Origin: CBDBZL01 sp965213545
Lineage (GTDB): Bacteria > Pseudomonadota > Alphaproteobacteria > Sphingomonadales > Sphingomonadaceae
Length of the DNA stretch: 64,000 nt
Direction: 5' to 3'
NCBI GenBank assembly: GCA_965213545.1
Contig: CBDBZL010000001.1
Coordinates: 248,001 to 312,000 of the forward strand
The notes beneath the pieces are model-generated. The model had not been told where the DNA came from. It searched no databases and was given only the letters and a program-made list of their open reading frames with translations. Positions 42,737 to 51,188 of the stretch are shown piece by piece (position 1 is the first letter of the stretch; each line of letters begins with the position of its first letter). The position numbers and the translations under genes were made by a program.

Positions 42737-44803
42737 TTGGAAACGTCAGCCGCAGAGTTCTTTCATGATTTTCGTCAGGAAACGCTCGCGGGCGCGGAAG
42801 CCAGCAGCAGTTTCCAGCTCGCCTCTTTCATGGACGCGGTTGCGACCGAGCTTGTTGAAACGGGTTTCGTAGAAGGATTCGAGTTCTGCCACTACCGCGC
42901 TCAGCGCGGATTGCGCGTTGACGGCTACTGGTTCAACGATGAGGGTGCGCTGGATCTATTTGTGGCCGACTTCGACTGCCGCAGCGAACTTGCAACGCTG
43001 ACGCGCACCGACGTTGATGCCGCTTTCAAACGCCTCGCCAGTTTTTTCGAGGCGAGCGCGGCAAAGGGTCTGTCGAAGGAACTGGAGATCACGTCGCCGG
43101 AATACGGTCTGTCCCGTCAGATCGCCGATCGCAAGGGGAGCATCCGCCAGCTCAATCTTATCTTGGTATCGGAACGCGCCATCAGCGACCGCATCCAGAA
43201 CCTTCCCGAAGGTGAAGTCTCCGGCGTTCCGACCAGCTACCACATATGGGATATTTCCCGACTCCAGCGTCAGCGCAGCTCCCGCAGCCACAAGGAAGCG
43301 CTCGATCTCGATTTCGTCGGTATGTTCGGGTCCGGCATTTCGTGCCTGCCAGCCCATCTCGGGTCCGATACCTACCAGTCCTATCTGATCGTCATGCCGG
43401 CCGATGTGCTGTCCGGCCTCTACGAAAAGTATGGTGCCCGGCTGCTAGAGCAGAACGTCCGAACCTTCCTTCAGGCGCGCGGCAAGGTAAACCAGGGCAT
43501 TCGCACCACGATCCTTACCGAGCCAAGCATGTTCTTCGCCTATAACAACGGCATCACCGCCACCGCGCAGAGCGTGGAAGTGGAGGAAACAAGCGCCGGC
43601 CTGAAAATTACCCGCATCCTAGACTTACAGATCGTGAATGGCGGGCAGACGACGGCCTCGCTCTTCCACACCCGCCGCAAAGACAAGGCCAGCCTCGCAA
43701 ACATCTTCGTCCAGATGAAGCTGTCCGTGATCGACAGCGACGAGAGCGAAAAGGTTGTACCCCGCATCTCGGAATATGCGAACACCCAGAACCGGGTAAA
43801 TGCGGCCGACTTTTTCTCAAACCATCCGTTTCACGTCCGCCTAGAGGAATCTTCCCGGCGCATCTGGGCACCAGCGCAGCAGGGCGCGCAGCGCGAAACC
43901 AAGTGGTTTTATGAACGTGCGCGCGGGCAGTATGCGGATGCTCATGCCAAGCTGACACCGGGCGAGCAGCGGCGGTTCAAGGCTGAGAATCCAAAGCCGC
44001 AGATGTTCACCAAGACCGACCTTGCCAAGTTTGAAAACACATGGGACGAGCATCCGAAATGGGTCAATCTCGGTGCGCAGAAAAACTTCGCAAAATACGC
44101 GCACCGTATCGGCAAGGAATGGGAGAAGGGTTCGGACGGCTTCAACGAGTTCTATTTCCGCCGTGCTGTTGCGCGGGGCGTTATATTCCGCGTGGCCGAG
44201 AAGCTGGTTTCGTCGCAACCGTGGTATAACGGCGGCTACCGCGCAAACATCGTGGCCTACAGCCTCGCTGTTCTCAGCGAGATTACGAAGCGCCACAAAA
44301 AGAGCGTCGACTTCCAGCGCGTCTGGAATGCTCAGGGCATCAACAGCACCTTAGAGCAGGCCTTGACGATCATCGCCAAGGCCGTGAACGACGACATCAC
44401 AAAACCCGCTCAAGGCATCTCGAACATTTCCGAGTGGTGCAAGAAGGACGCCTGCTGGACTCGCATCGAAGCTGAAATCGCAACGATGGAAACAGAATTG
44501 CCGGACGAGTTCTGGAACGAACTGGTCTCGGCCGATGAAGCTGCCAGCGAGGCGAAATCCGCGAAAAAGACCCAAAAGATCGACAACGGTATCGACGCCC
44601 AGCGCAAGGTAATCAGCATCCCGGCTTCCGAGTGGCGAAAGATTCAGCACTCGCTATCGGCGAAGCGTCTGCTGACTCCCAAAGAGCAGGGTATTCTCAA
44701 CATCGCCGTGCAAATGCCGTCGAAAATCCCGACCGAGAAGCAGTGCGGTGTTCTGCTTGAGACTATCGAGAAGGCGCGTGCCGAAGGCATTTCCATCCCC
44801 TGA
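42737..44803 (+). CDS. AIPR (abortive infection phage resistance) family protein
   Basis: A 688-aa protein starting with TTG immediately after the preceding TGA. Conserved AIPR features: the N-terminal DLFVADFDCRSEL-type region (QRGLRVDGYWFND, ALDLFVADFD), then RGKVNQGIRTTI, FFAYNNGITATAQSVEV, LQIVNGGQTTASLFHT and YANTQNRVNAADFFSNHPFH. Family knowledge links AIPR to phage resistance by abortive infection; its activity is not established by sequence. Last gene of the six-gene cassette. Confidence 0.88.
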   Translation: METSAAEFFHDFRQETLAGAEASSSFQLASFMDAVATELVETGFVEGFEFCHYRAQRGLRVDGYWFNDEGALDLFVADFDCRSELATLTRTDVDAAFKRLASFFEASAAKGLSKELEITSPEYGLSRQIADRKGSIRQLNLILVSERAISDRIQNLPEGEVSGVPTSYHIWDISRLQRQRSSRSHKEALDLDFVGMFGSGISCLPAHLGSDTYQSYLIVMPADVLSGLYEKYGARLLEQNVRTFLQARGKVNQGIRTTILTEPSMFFAYNNGITATAQSVEVEETSAGLKITRILDLQIVNGGQTTASLFHTRRKDKASLANIFVQMKLSVIDSDESEKVVPRISEYANTQNRVNAADFFSNHPFHVRLEESSRRIWAPAQQGAQRETKWFYERARGQYADAHAKLTPGEQRRFKAENPKPQMFTKTDLAKFENTWDEHPKWVNLGAQKNFAKYAHRIGKEWEKGSDGFNEFYFRRAVARGVIFRVAEKLVSSQPWYNGGYRANIVAYSLAVLSEITKRHKKSVDFQRVWNAQGINSTLEQALTIIAKAVNDDITKPAQGISNISEWCKKDACWTRIEAEIATMETELPDEFWNELVSADEAASEAKSAKKTQKIDNGIDAQRKVISIPASEWRKIQHSLSAKRLLTPKEQGILNIAVQMPSKIPTEKQCGVLLETIEKARAEGISIP

Positions 44804-44816
44804 CCGGACCAATAAG

Positions 44817-46535
44817 TCAGTCGGCAGCACTCCACATATCCTCGAAGCAAATTGTTTTTCCCTCGATTTCAAATGAATACCGGAGAGGTCTGCGCGGCTC
44901 GATGCGTGACCGCTCCGCAAAGATTCTCTTATGAATCTCTGAGAAAACCCGTTCGGCCGGACCCACTTCGTAGCGCAGCCGAACAAACTGATTCCAGTTG
45001 CAGGCTGCGATTTTTTCATTGGTGAGCGCAAACCCGTAGCTGGTGAACCGCGCATTGGACCTTCCTATCGCGAACGTCCTCACTTCGGTAGGAACTGCCC
45101 CTTTCGGAAGTTTCAGCTTGAGAGATCGGCACAGCTCAACCTCGCCAAACTCCTCAATCCAAGCATCCACTTGGTTGGCCCACACGCTAACCCGTTCGAC
45201 GAAATTCTTGGCCTTGCTCCTTATGGTCCGCAGCCGGTTTGAGCCGAAGTCCTGCCATTTGAGCTGAAACAGACCAAGCTCGCCCGTTGTCATATCCAAC
45301 ACGGCCGCATCAATGTCGGTCACGAGGTTCCCGCCCCTCTTCAGACGTGTGGGAACTTCGACAATCTGATACCGGGTGCCCTCGAACAGAGCGTAAAGTT
45401 CCGACATCATCCATTGCTCTCTCGGCTGCCTAATCAATTGAGCAGTTGCCGGGCGGCGAAATTCGCTGAGCATTCTGATTGCCGCAAATGGATTGCGGAA
45501 AATACTGCTGACCGGCGCAAGCCAGTAGCCCTCGGAAATTTCCAGCAGCATAGGCATGAAGGGTGCCGGCTCAGCCCCGAAATATCCTGCATCGTGGCGA
45601 GTCACCACGATTGCGCGCAGAGCGCTTTCGACCCGATCCGCATCTATTCCAGTGAACGAGGAAATCGAGTCGACGAGTTCGTTCGGCCGCTTCCAGATCG
45701 TCAGGCTCATGCAGTAGTTTATGTTTGAGAGATGCTTGCTTCCCACACCGACAAACCAGATGTGCTTCAGATAAAAGCTGGCAAGCATCATCACTACGGC
45801 GGCCACGTCCCCTCCGTTCAGTTCGTCTCCCTGCACGTCAGGATGGATTCCGGCTTCAGCCCGCCATTCCAAGGCTCGCTGGCCTATCAGCTGAATGAAA
45901 TGTCCATCGAGTCTGGGATCGGCATCGTATCCGACCATTGTGCCGCGACCCGTCTCGAACGGGAAAACCAACGTCGCAACGAGATCATCGACTTCGGCTG
46001 CGGTCAGTGACCCTGTGGCTTGTGCCTGCGCGTCTCCGTTCAACGCTTTTTCAAGCGCTTCGCCTTCAAGCTGGTCAAGGAAGTGGTCGCTGTCGTCCCT
46101 GACCATGAATTTAAGGCTGAGACCATTCTCAGTCTCGCTGCCCGTCAGGAAACCATGGAGCGCCATATCGGCGGCCTTCTGAAGGACTGCGCACTTGCCG
46201 AAAGCATGAAGCAACGATCGGACATGTGAGCGAGTGGTGGCCGTGCTCTCCTGGATTGGAATCCCCACCGTTTTTGGAAGCCTAGGCAACGCATAGTGAA
46301 GCAGCGGATTCCAGCCCCGACTCATGACGTCGAACGCCGGATAAGGAAGATGGTGGCTTTCGTCCTCGCTAGAACCGATCAATACGTTCTCATAGTCGAT
46401 GACGCGGGCGGCCTCGATGACGATTGCCGCGCAGAGCATGTCGTCAAAGTCGTCGAGCCGGGTATGAATCGCAGACAATTGTGACCGCGCCATTTGCGCG
46501 AGCATCTCGCTGAGGATGTCACTTGGAATTGTCAT
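44817..46535 (-). CDS. Large protein of unknown family with nuclease-like motif
   Basis: A 572-aa protein, not recognised. The C-terminal third contains NLVTDIDAAVLDMTTGELGL followed directly by FQLKWQDFGSN. An Asp on one strand and Q-x-K on the next is the layout of a PD-(D/E)XK-type active site, here with Gln in place of Glu. The N-terminal two thirds are largely helical (e.g. VVMMLASFYLKHIWFVGVGS). It faces the AIPR gene tail-to-tail with a 13-nt gap, so it has its own promoter beyond 46535. Possibly an independent or partner defence effector. Confidence 0.72.
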   Translation of the reverse strand: MTIPSDILSEMLAQMARSQLSAIHTRLDDFDDMLCAAIVIEAARVIDYENVLIGSSEDESHHLPYPAFDVMSRGWNPLLHYALPRLPKTVGIPIQESTATTRSHVRSLLHAFGKCAVLQKAADMALHGFLTGSETENGLSLKFMVRDDSDHFLDQLEGEALEKALNGDAQAQATGSLTAAEVDDLVATLVFPFETGRGTMVGYDADPRLDGHFIQLIGQRALEWRAEAGIHPDVQGDELNGGDVAAVVMMLASFYLKHIWFVGVGSKHLSNINYCMSLTIWKRPNELVDSISSFTGIDADRVESALRAIVVTRHDAGYFGAEPAPFMPMLLEISEGYWLAPVSSIFRNPFAAIRMLSEFRRPATAQLIRQPREQWMMSELYALFEGTRYQIVEVPTRLKRGGNLVTDIDAAVLDMTTGELGLFQLKWQDFGSNRLRTIRSKAKNFVERVSVWANQVDAWIEEFGEVELCRSLKLKLPKGAVPTEVRTFAIGRSNARFTSYGFALTNEKIAACNWNQFVRLRYEVGPAERVFSEIHKRIFAERSRIEPRRPLRYSFEIEGKTICFEDMWSAAD

Positions 46536-47131
46536 CTCACCAGAATTTAATCAGGAATGATGATTGATGGCTAGCGCTGCCCTTCGGGCGACCCGCTCTA
46601 TTCGCTTGCGCGGACCGGGCCTGTAGTCTTGGCCCATTCGGGTGACGATCGGGAGCGGGGGATGATGAGCGGGAGGGGTTGAGGACGCGCTCTGTCCCGC
46701 GCTTCGCGCTCCTAAGGGCGCGGATTGCTTGTTCTAACCCGCTGGCGCTCTCGCCTCTCTTCTTGCCGGATGAGCGCCGGGCGCGCGCTCGCTTCGACGG
46801 CGGCGCTGCGCTTCGCGCAACTGCCTTGTCGCTCGCTCGGCTTGCCGGCACGCCATCCGTCTGCGTCGCGCCGTGCGAGGGCGCCGTTGTTGGTGATCCG
46901 CTGCGCTTCTCTGTGAGCGCCTGACCGGCGCTGTTGCCTGTTGGTTGGAGCGCCAAGGGCTTTGCCCTCTCGTTTCCTAAACCGAAATAGACGCCTCCGT
47001 GTGGCGGTCGCTGCGCGCCCGCTGGCCCGCGCCAGAGCATCGATTTCGGTTTTCCCTCCCCCTCCCATCCTCGCCGGAAGGCAGGCCGCATGCCGCAGGC
47101 AGTGCGGCTTTCAGCCGAAGGAAGGGTTGAT
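46536..47131. other. Gene-free GC-rich stretch in the island
   Basis: About 600 nt separating the low-GC cargo from the mobilization genes. Open frames exist on both strands, but their products are Arg/Ser/Ala-rich with no conserved look or ribosome binding sites, as expected from GC-rich non-coding DNA. It should contain the promoter for the 572-aa gene near 46540-46600. No clear function. Confidence 0.55.
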
Positions 47132-47339
47132 ATGACCGATTTGCTTTTGCAAGTATCGCGCTTGCGGAGCGGAGTGCCGCGACGATTATCTGCGTCAGGT
47201 GGCGCACGAGAACGGTTTGCCGCTGGCCTGTGTTCGCAGGATTGCCGACCGGCTTGGTGAGCGCGAGGATTTCGGGGCGCTTGTTCTGATTTGCGAGGAG
47301 CGCCACGCGCGGAGCCTCAATCGAAGCCGAGTGCAATGA
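47132..47339 (+). pseudogene. Small frameshifted gene in mobilization region
   Basis: ATG at 47132 follows GAAGGGTTGAT and reads MTDLLLQVSRL. A protein-like continuation is in another frame: CRDDYLRQVAHENGLPLACV, then RRIADRLGEREDFGALVLIC and EERHARS. That frame has no start of its own and ends in a TGA overlapping the next ATG (ATGA at 47336-47339). One base lost or gained near 47160-47170 would join the two. Either a decayed gene or a sequence error. Confidence 0.45.
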
Positions 47340-47527
47340 GCGCCCGTAAGCGCGAGCGCATCGCGGTGAGCGAGCCCAATCAGATAATGTTCGCGGGCGT
47401 GAAACCCGTCAGCCTTGGAGAGCGCCTGTCATGGGCCGCGCAACAGCCTATGCAGCCCAAGGCGACGCAACGCCCGCTCGACATTGGATTCTGGAACCCG
47501 ATGCGCGACCAGTTGGAGATGTTTTGA
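47336..47527 (+). CDS. Small hypothetical protein
   Basis: A 63-aa frame, MSARKRERIAVSEPNQIMF at the start and RPLDIGFWNPMRDQLEMF at the end. Its ATG overlaps the stop of the preceding small frame, which suggests coupled translation and supports both being genes. No family recognised. Lies between the cargo and the tra genes, reading toward traD, which faces it. Confidence 0.5.
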   Translation: MSARKRERIAVSEPNQIMFAGVKPVSLGERLSWAAQQPMQPKATQRPLDIGFWNPMRDQLEMF

Positions 47528-47562
47528 TATTGGCGGGGTGATGCCGATACATGGCATCGCCT

Positions 47563-47829
47563 TCACGTTTCGCTTTCAGGCTCAAATGCCCGCTTGCCCT
47601 TGCGCTTCCACAGCAGGAGCGCCTGTTCACGTTCCTCGCCGCCCAGTTTGGCGGCGACGGTGAGGAATGCGCCGTAGAGCGTGGCGCGGTCATCGTCGGT
47701 GAGTTCGACCAGTCCGGCCTTCACCACCAGGCCGCCCAGCTCGATCAGTTGCCGGGTGCGTTCGCGCCGCTTGACTTGCCATTCGCGCATGTCGGTTCGT
47801 GCCTTTCGTGCCTCAAGCCGATGCCGCAT
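47563..47829 (-). CDS. traD: Conjugal transfer protein TraD (Ti-type, small)
   Basis: A small basic protein of the TraD family of Ti-like plasmids: MREWQVKRRERTRQLIELGG, LVVKAGLVELTDDDRATLYG and AFLTVAAKL. It likely helps the relaxosome. The start is uncertain: 47829 (88 aa, overlapping traC by 17 nt) or 47790 (75 aa). The frame extends further upstream but only as traC in another frame. Not related to the VirD4-like TraD of F. Confidence 0.75.
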   Translation of the reverse strand: MRHRLEARKARTDMREWQVKRRERTRQLIELGGLVVKAGLVELTDDDRATLYGAFLTVAAKLGGEEREQALLLWKRKGKRAFEPESET

Positions 47830-48118
47830 CGCTTTCAGCCGCGCGAGCGCCGCCCGGCTGGCGTTCAGTTCCTTCGCCGCGCTTGCGCGCCGTGCCTTGA
47901 AAGAAGGCCGCGCCGCGCTTGCGCCAGCTCTCCTTTCGCGCGGCGTCGCCGTTCCCAGTGATATCAAGCAAGGCACCCGCGAGCGTTTCCGCATCAATGG
48001 CGTCGGCTCCGGTGGCAATAACGAGTTCGCCAAGTTGAAGAACGCGGCGTTCTTTGAGTTGCCGGGCTTTGTCGGCAAGTGCTTTCAGTTCCGAATCGAT
48101 ATCACGGGGTTTGCGCAT
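47813..48118 (-). CDS. traC: Conjugal transfer protein TraC (Ti-type, small)
   Basis: A 101-aa protein of the small TraC family: MRKPRDIDSELKALADKARQ, LKERRVLQLGELVIATGADA and AETLAGALLDITGN, with a basic Arg/Ala-rich tail. Thought to be an accessory relaxosome protein. Divergent from traA across 172 nt that carry an oriT-like site, the same traD-traC-oriT-traA layout as in Ti-type DNA transfer regions. Confidence 0.78.
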   Translation of the reverse strand: MRKPRDIDSELKALADKARQLKERRVLQLGELVIATGADAIDAETLAGALLDITGNGDAARKESWRKRGAAFFQGTARKRGEGTERQPGGARAAESDAASA

Positions 48119-48233
48119 CGTCTGTCTCCATCGAGAGGTGATGCGCCGATCATAATATCGCGCCGCGCCATATGCTTTAGAGTCGTCGAGACAGTCTGGA
48201 ACCACCTAGTCCCGAGCAGGATTTTATCATGGG

Positions 48234-48260
48234 AGGGCGCGCTTATACGTCGTGCCGACG
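48234..48260 (+). other. Putative origin of transfer (Q-type nic region)
   Basis: AGGGCGCGCTTATACG at 48234-48249 resembles the reverse complement of the RSF1010-type nick region (TAAGTGCGCCCT, one difference), which is also shared with Ti-plasmid oriTs. It is followed at once by a perfect hairpin CGTCG-TGC-CGACG (48248-48260). It lies between divergent traC and traA, where Ti-type oriTs are located. The exact nick site is inference. Confidence 0.65.
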
Positions 48261-48290
48261 CCGCCTGAGTGGCGTAAATGGATTGCCGTC

Positions 48291-51176
48291 ATGGCGATCT
48301 TCCACCTCTCGGTCAAAGTCATCAGCCGCGCCAGCGGACGCAGCGCGGTCGCGGCCTCGGCCTATCGCGCCGCCGAACGACTGCACGACGAGCGTCTAGA
48401 CCGTGACCATGACTTCACCAACAAGGATGGGGTCGTTCATTCCGAGGTGATGCTGCCGGAAGGCGCGCCCGAGGAATTCGCCGACCGCGAAAAGCTCTGG
48501 AACGCGGTCGAAGCCGCCGAGAAGCGCAAGGACGCGCAGCTTGCGCGCGAGGTCGAGTTCGCCATTCCACGCGAGCTGAACAAGCAGCAGGGCATCGAGT
48601 TGGCGCGCGAGTTCGTCGAAGCCGAGTTCGTCGAAAAAGGCATGATCGCCGATCTCAATGTCCACTGGGATTTGGGCGCCGACGGCAATCCGAAGCCCCA
48701 CGCTCATGTCATGCTGACCATGCGCGAAGTCGGGAAGGACGGCTTCGGCGCGAAGGTGCGCGACTGGAACAAGGCCGAGCTGGTCGCGCGGTGGCGCGAG
48801 CGCTGGGCCGAACATGTCAACCAGCGCCTGGCCGAACTCGACGTCGACGCGCGCATCGATCACCGCAGCCTGGAGGCGCAAGGCATTGCGCTCGAACCGC
48901 AGGACAAGATCGGCCCCGCCGCATCGCGCATCTGCGGGCGCGGACTTGAGGCCGACCGCATCGAAGAACACCGCGCTATCGCGCAGCGCAATGGCGAGCG
49001 CATCATCGCCAATCCGACTGTCGCGCTCGACGCGATCACCCACCAGCAGGCCACGTTCACGACCCGCGACCTTGCCATGTTCGTGCACCGGCACAGCGAT
49101 GGAAAAGGGCAGTTCGATGCGGCCCTGAGCGCCGTTCGGGGATCGCCCGATTTGATCGCGTTGGGCAAGGACGGACGCGGCGAACAGCGGTTCACTTCGC
49201 GCCAGATGATCAAGACAGAACAGCGGTTGCAGCGCGCATCGCAATTGATGGCGGAGCGCGAGCGCCATCTCGTTGGCGAACGGGGACAGGCGAGCGCGTT
49301 GGCCCGCGCCGAAGAGCGCAGGCTGTTGCTATCGGGCGAGCAACGAACGGCGTTCGAGCATGTCACAGACGGGAGCGGCCTCAGCATTGTCGTCGGCTAT
49401 GCCGGGACGGGCAAGAGCGCGATGCTTGGTGTTGCGCGCGAGGCTTGGGAAAGAGCGGGCTACACCGTTCGCGGCGCGGCGCTGTCCGGTATTGCCGCCG
49501 AAGGATTGGAGCATGGTTCGGGCATTGTGTCGCGCACCATCGCCAGCCTTGAGCATCAATGGAGCGTGGGCCGCGAGCAACTGGTTTCGCGCGACGTGCT
49601 CGTCATCGACGAGGCGGGGATGGTCGGCACGCGCCAGATGGAGCGCGTGCTTGTCGCGGCCGTCCACGCAGGCGCGAAAGTGGTCTTGGTGGGCGACCCG
49701 CAGCAGCTTCAGGCCATCGAGGCCGGAGCGGCGTTTCGCGCCATCCATGAACGGCATGGCGGGGTCGAGATCAGCGAAGTGCGCCGCCAGCATGACGGCT
49801 GGCAACAGGACGCCACCCGGCACCTTGCCACCGGGCGCACCGGCCAAGCCATTCACGCCTATGACGAACGCGGCATGGTCCATCCCGCCGCGACGCGGGA
49901 GGCCGCGCGCGGTGCGCTGATCGAGTGCTGGGATCGCGACCGGCAAGCCAGCCCCGGCGATACGCGGATCATCCTCACCCACACCAATGACGAGGTGCGC
50001 GAACTCAACGAAGCGGCGCGCGGGCGGATGCGTGACACCGGCGAGATTGGCAACGACGTGCCGATCAGAGCGGAGCGCGGCGAGCGGCAGTTTGCCAGTG
50101 GCGACCGCATCCTGTTTCTGCGCAACGAACGCGGGCTTGCAGTCAAGAACGGCACGCTCGGCACCGTCGAGCAGGTGACGCCGCAGCGCATGGCCGTGCG
50201 CACGGACGATGGCCGCAGCGTCGCCTTCGACACTAGGGATTATGCGCACATCGATCACGGCTACGCCGCAACGATCCACAAGGCGCAGGGCATGACGGTG
50301 GACCGGTCGCATGTGCTCGCCACGCCGGGCATGGACACCCACGGAGCCTATGTCGCGATGTCTCGCCACCGCGACGGCGTTGCCTTGCATTATGGCCGCG
50401 ACGACTTCGCCGATCAGTCGAAACTTGTCCGCACGTTGAGCCGGGAACGCGGCAAGGACATGGCAAGCGACTACAGCCCGGAGCAGCAATTCGCCGACCG
50501 GCGCGGTATCACCTTCCGCGAGCGTATCGTCGCGATCGCGCGACAGTTGCCGGAGCGGGCGAAGTCGATCTTTGCCAGCTTCCGCCCGCAGGCGCACAAG
50601 CTCGAAGCATTGCCCGCCGAGCAGACAGGACGTTCCGATCAGCGGCGCGCGGTCGAACGCTATGCGCGCGCCACCGCCGACCTCGGGCAGATGCGCGAGC
50701 AGGGCTTGCCGGTTCTGCCGCATCAGCAAGAGGCTCTGGTGAAGGCCGCGAAGGCGCTCGACGCCATCCGGCCCCATGCCGCCGCCGACCTCGCCAGCGC
50801 CTTGCAGCGCCAGCCCGCGCTTATCCGCGAGGCGTCCGATGGTCGCAGCCAGGGCGCGATGCGCGCCATGCAGCTTGAAGCGGATATCCGCATTGACCCT
50901 GCCAAGCGCGCCGACCGCTTTGTCAATGACTGGCAGCGGCTGAGCCAACAGCGGGAAGGCGCGATCAAATCGCACGATCCGGATCGCACGAGTGTCGTCA
51001 CCGGCAGCATGGGCACGATGGCCAAGGCGCTGGAGCGCGACCCGCAGGTCGAGTCCTTGCTGCGCGCGCGGAAGATCGAGCTTGGCCTTGGCCCCGACCG
51101 CAGCGGCGGCATCGCACACCAACTGAGCGAACAACTCGGTCGCGGACGCACCCGCGACATCGGCATCAGCATGTGA
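48291..51176 (+). CDS. traA: TraA relaxase-helicase (MobA/MobL type)
   Basis: A 961-aa protein. The N-terminal MobA/MobL relaxase (about 1-220) starts MAIFHLSVKVISRASGRSAV and has the metal-binding His cluster in PKPHAHVMLTMRE. A RecD/TrwC-like helicase follows: Walker A VVGYAGTGKSAML, Walker B VLVIDEAGMVG, LVGDPQQLQAI, and C-terminal HGYAATIHKAQGMTVDR. It would nick oriT and unwind the transferred strand. The ATG at 48291 is chosen over 48252 for the conserved start. No mating-channel genes accompany it. Confidence 0.93.
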   Translation: MAIFHLSVKVISRASGRSAVAASAYRAAERLHDERLDRDHDFTNKDGVVHSEVMLPEGAPEEFADREKLWNAVEAAEKRKDAQLAREVEFAIPRELNKQQGIELAREFVEAEFVEKGMIADLNVHWDLGADGNPKPHAHVMLTMREVGKDGFGAKVRDWNKAELVARWRERWAEHVNQRLAELDVDARIDHRSLEAQGIALEPQDKIGPAASRICGRGLEADRIEEHRAIAQRNGERIIANPTVALDAITHQQATFTTRDLAMFVHRHSDGKGQFDAALSAVRGSPDLIALGKDGRGEQRFTSRQMIKTEQRLQRASQLMAERERHLVGERGQASALARAEERRLLLSGEQRTAFEHVTDGSGLSIVVGYAGTGKSAMLGVAREAWERAGYTVRGAALSGIAAEGLEHGSGIVSRTIASLEHQWSVGREQLVSRDVLVIDEAGMVGTRQMERVLVAAVHAGAKVVLVGDPQQLQAIEAGAAFRAIHERHGGVEISEVRRQHDGWQQDATRHLATGRTGQAIHAYDERGMVHPAATREAARGALIECWDRDRQASPGDTRIILTHTNDEVRELNEAARGRMRDTGEIGNDVPIRAERGERQFASGDRILFLRNERGLAVKNGTLGTVEQVTPQRMAVRTDDGRSVAFDTRDYAHIDHGYAATIHKAQGMTVDRSHVLATPGMDTHGAYVAMSRHRDGVALHYGRDDFADQSKLVRTLSRERGKDMASDYSPEQQFADRRGITFRERIVAIARQLPERAKSIFASFRPQAHKLEALPAEQTGRSDQRRAVERYARATADLGQMREQGLPVLPHQQEALVKAAKALDAIRPHAAADLASALQRQPALIREASDGRSQGAMRAMQLEADIRIDPAKRADRFVNDWQRLSQQREGAIKSHDPDRTSVVTGSMGTMAKALERDPQVESLLRARKIELGLGPDRSGGIAHQLSEQLGRGRTRDIGISM

Positions 51177-51188
51177 AGGAGACAAGTG

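Noticed and set aside
35665..44803. Interpretation as BREX, DISARM or a classic type I or II restriction system
   Set aside because: No PglZ, BrxC, DrmA/B, HsdR/S or cognate type II nuclease was seen. The GHKL, Z1 and AIPR components point to a different architecture.
46537..47091. A 184-codon minus-strand frame in the island
   Set aside because: Low-complexity Ser/Arg/Ala product, no conserved motif, and GC-driven open frames exist on both strands here.
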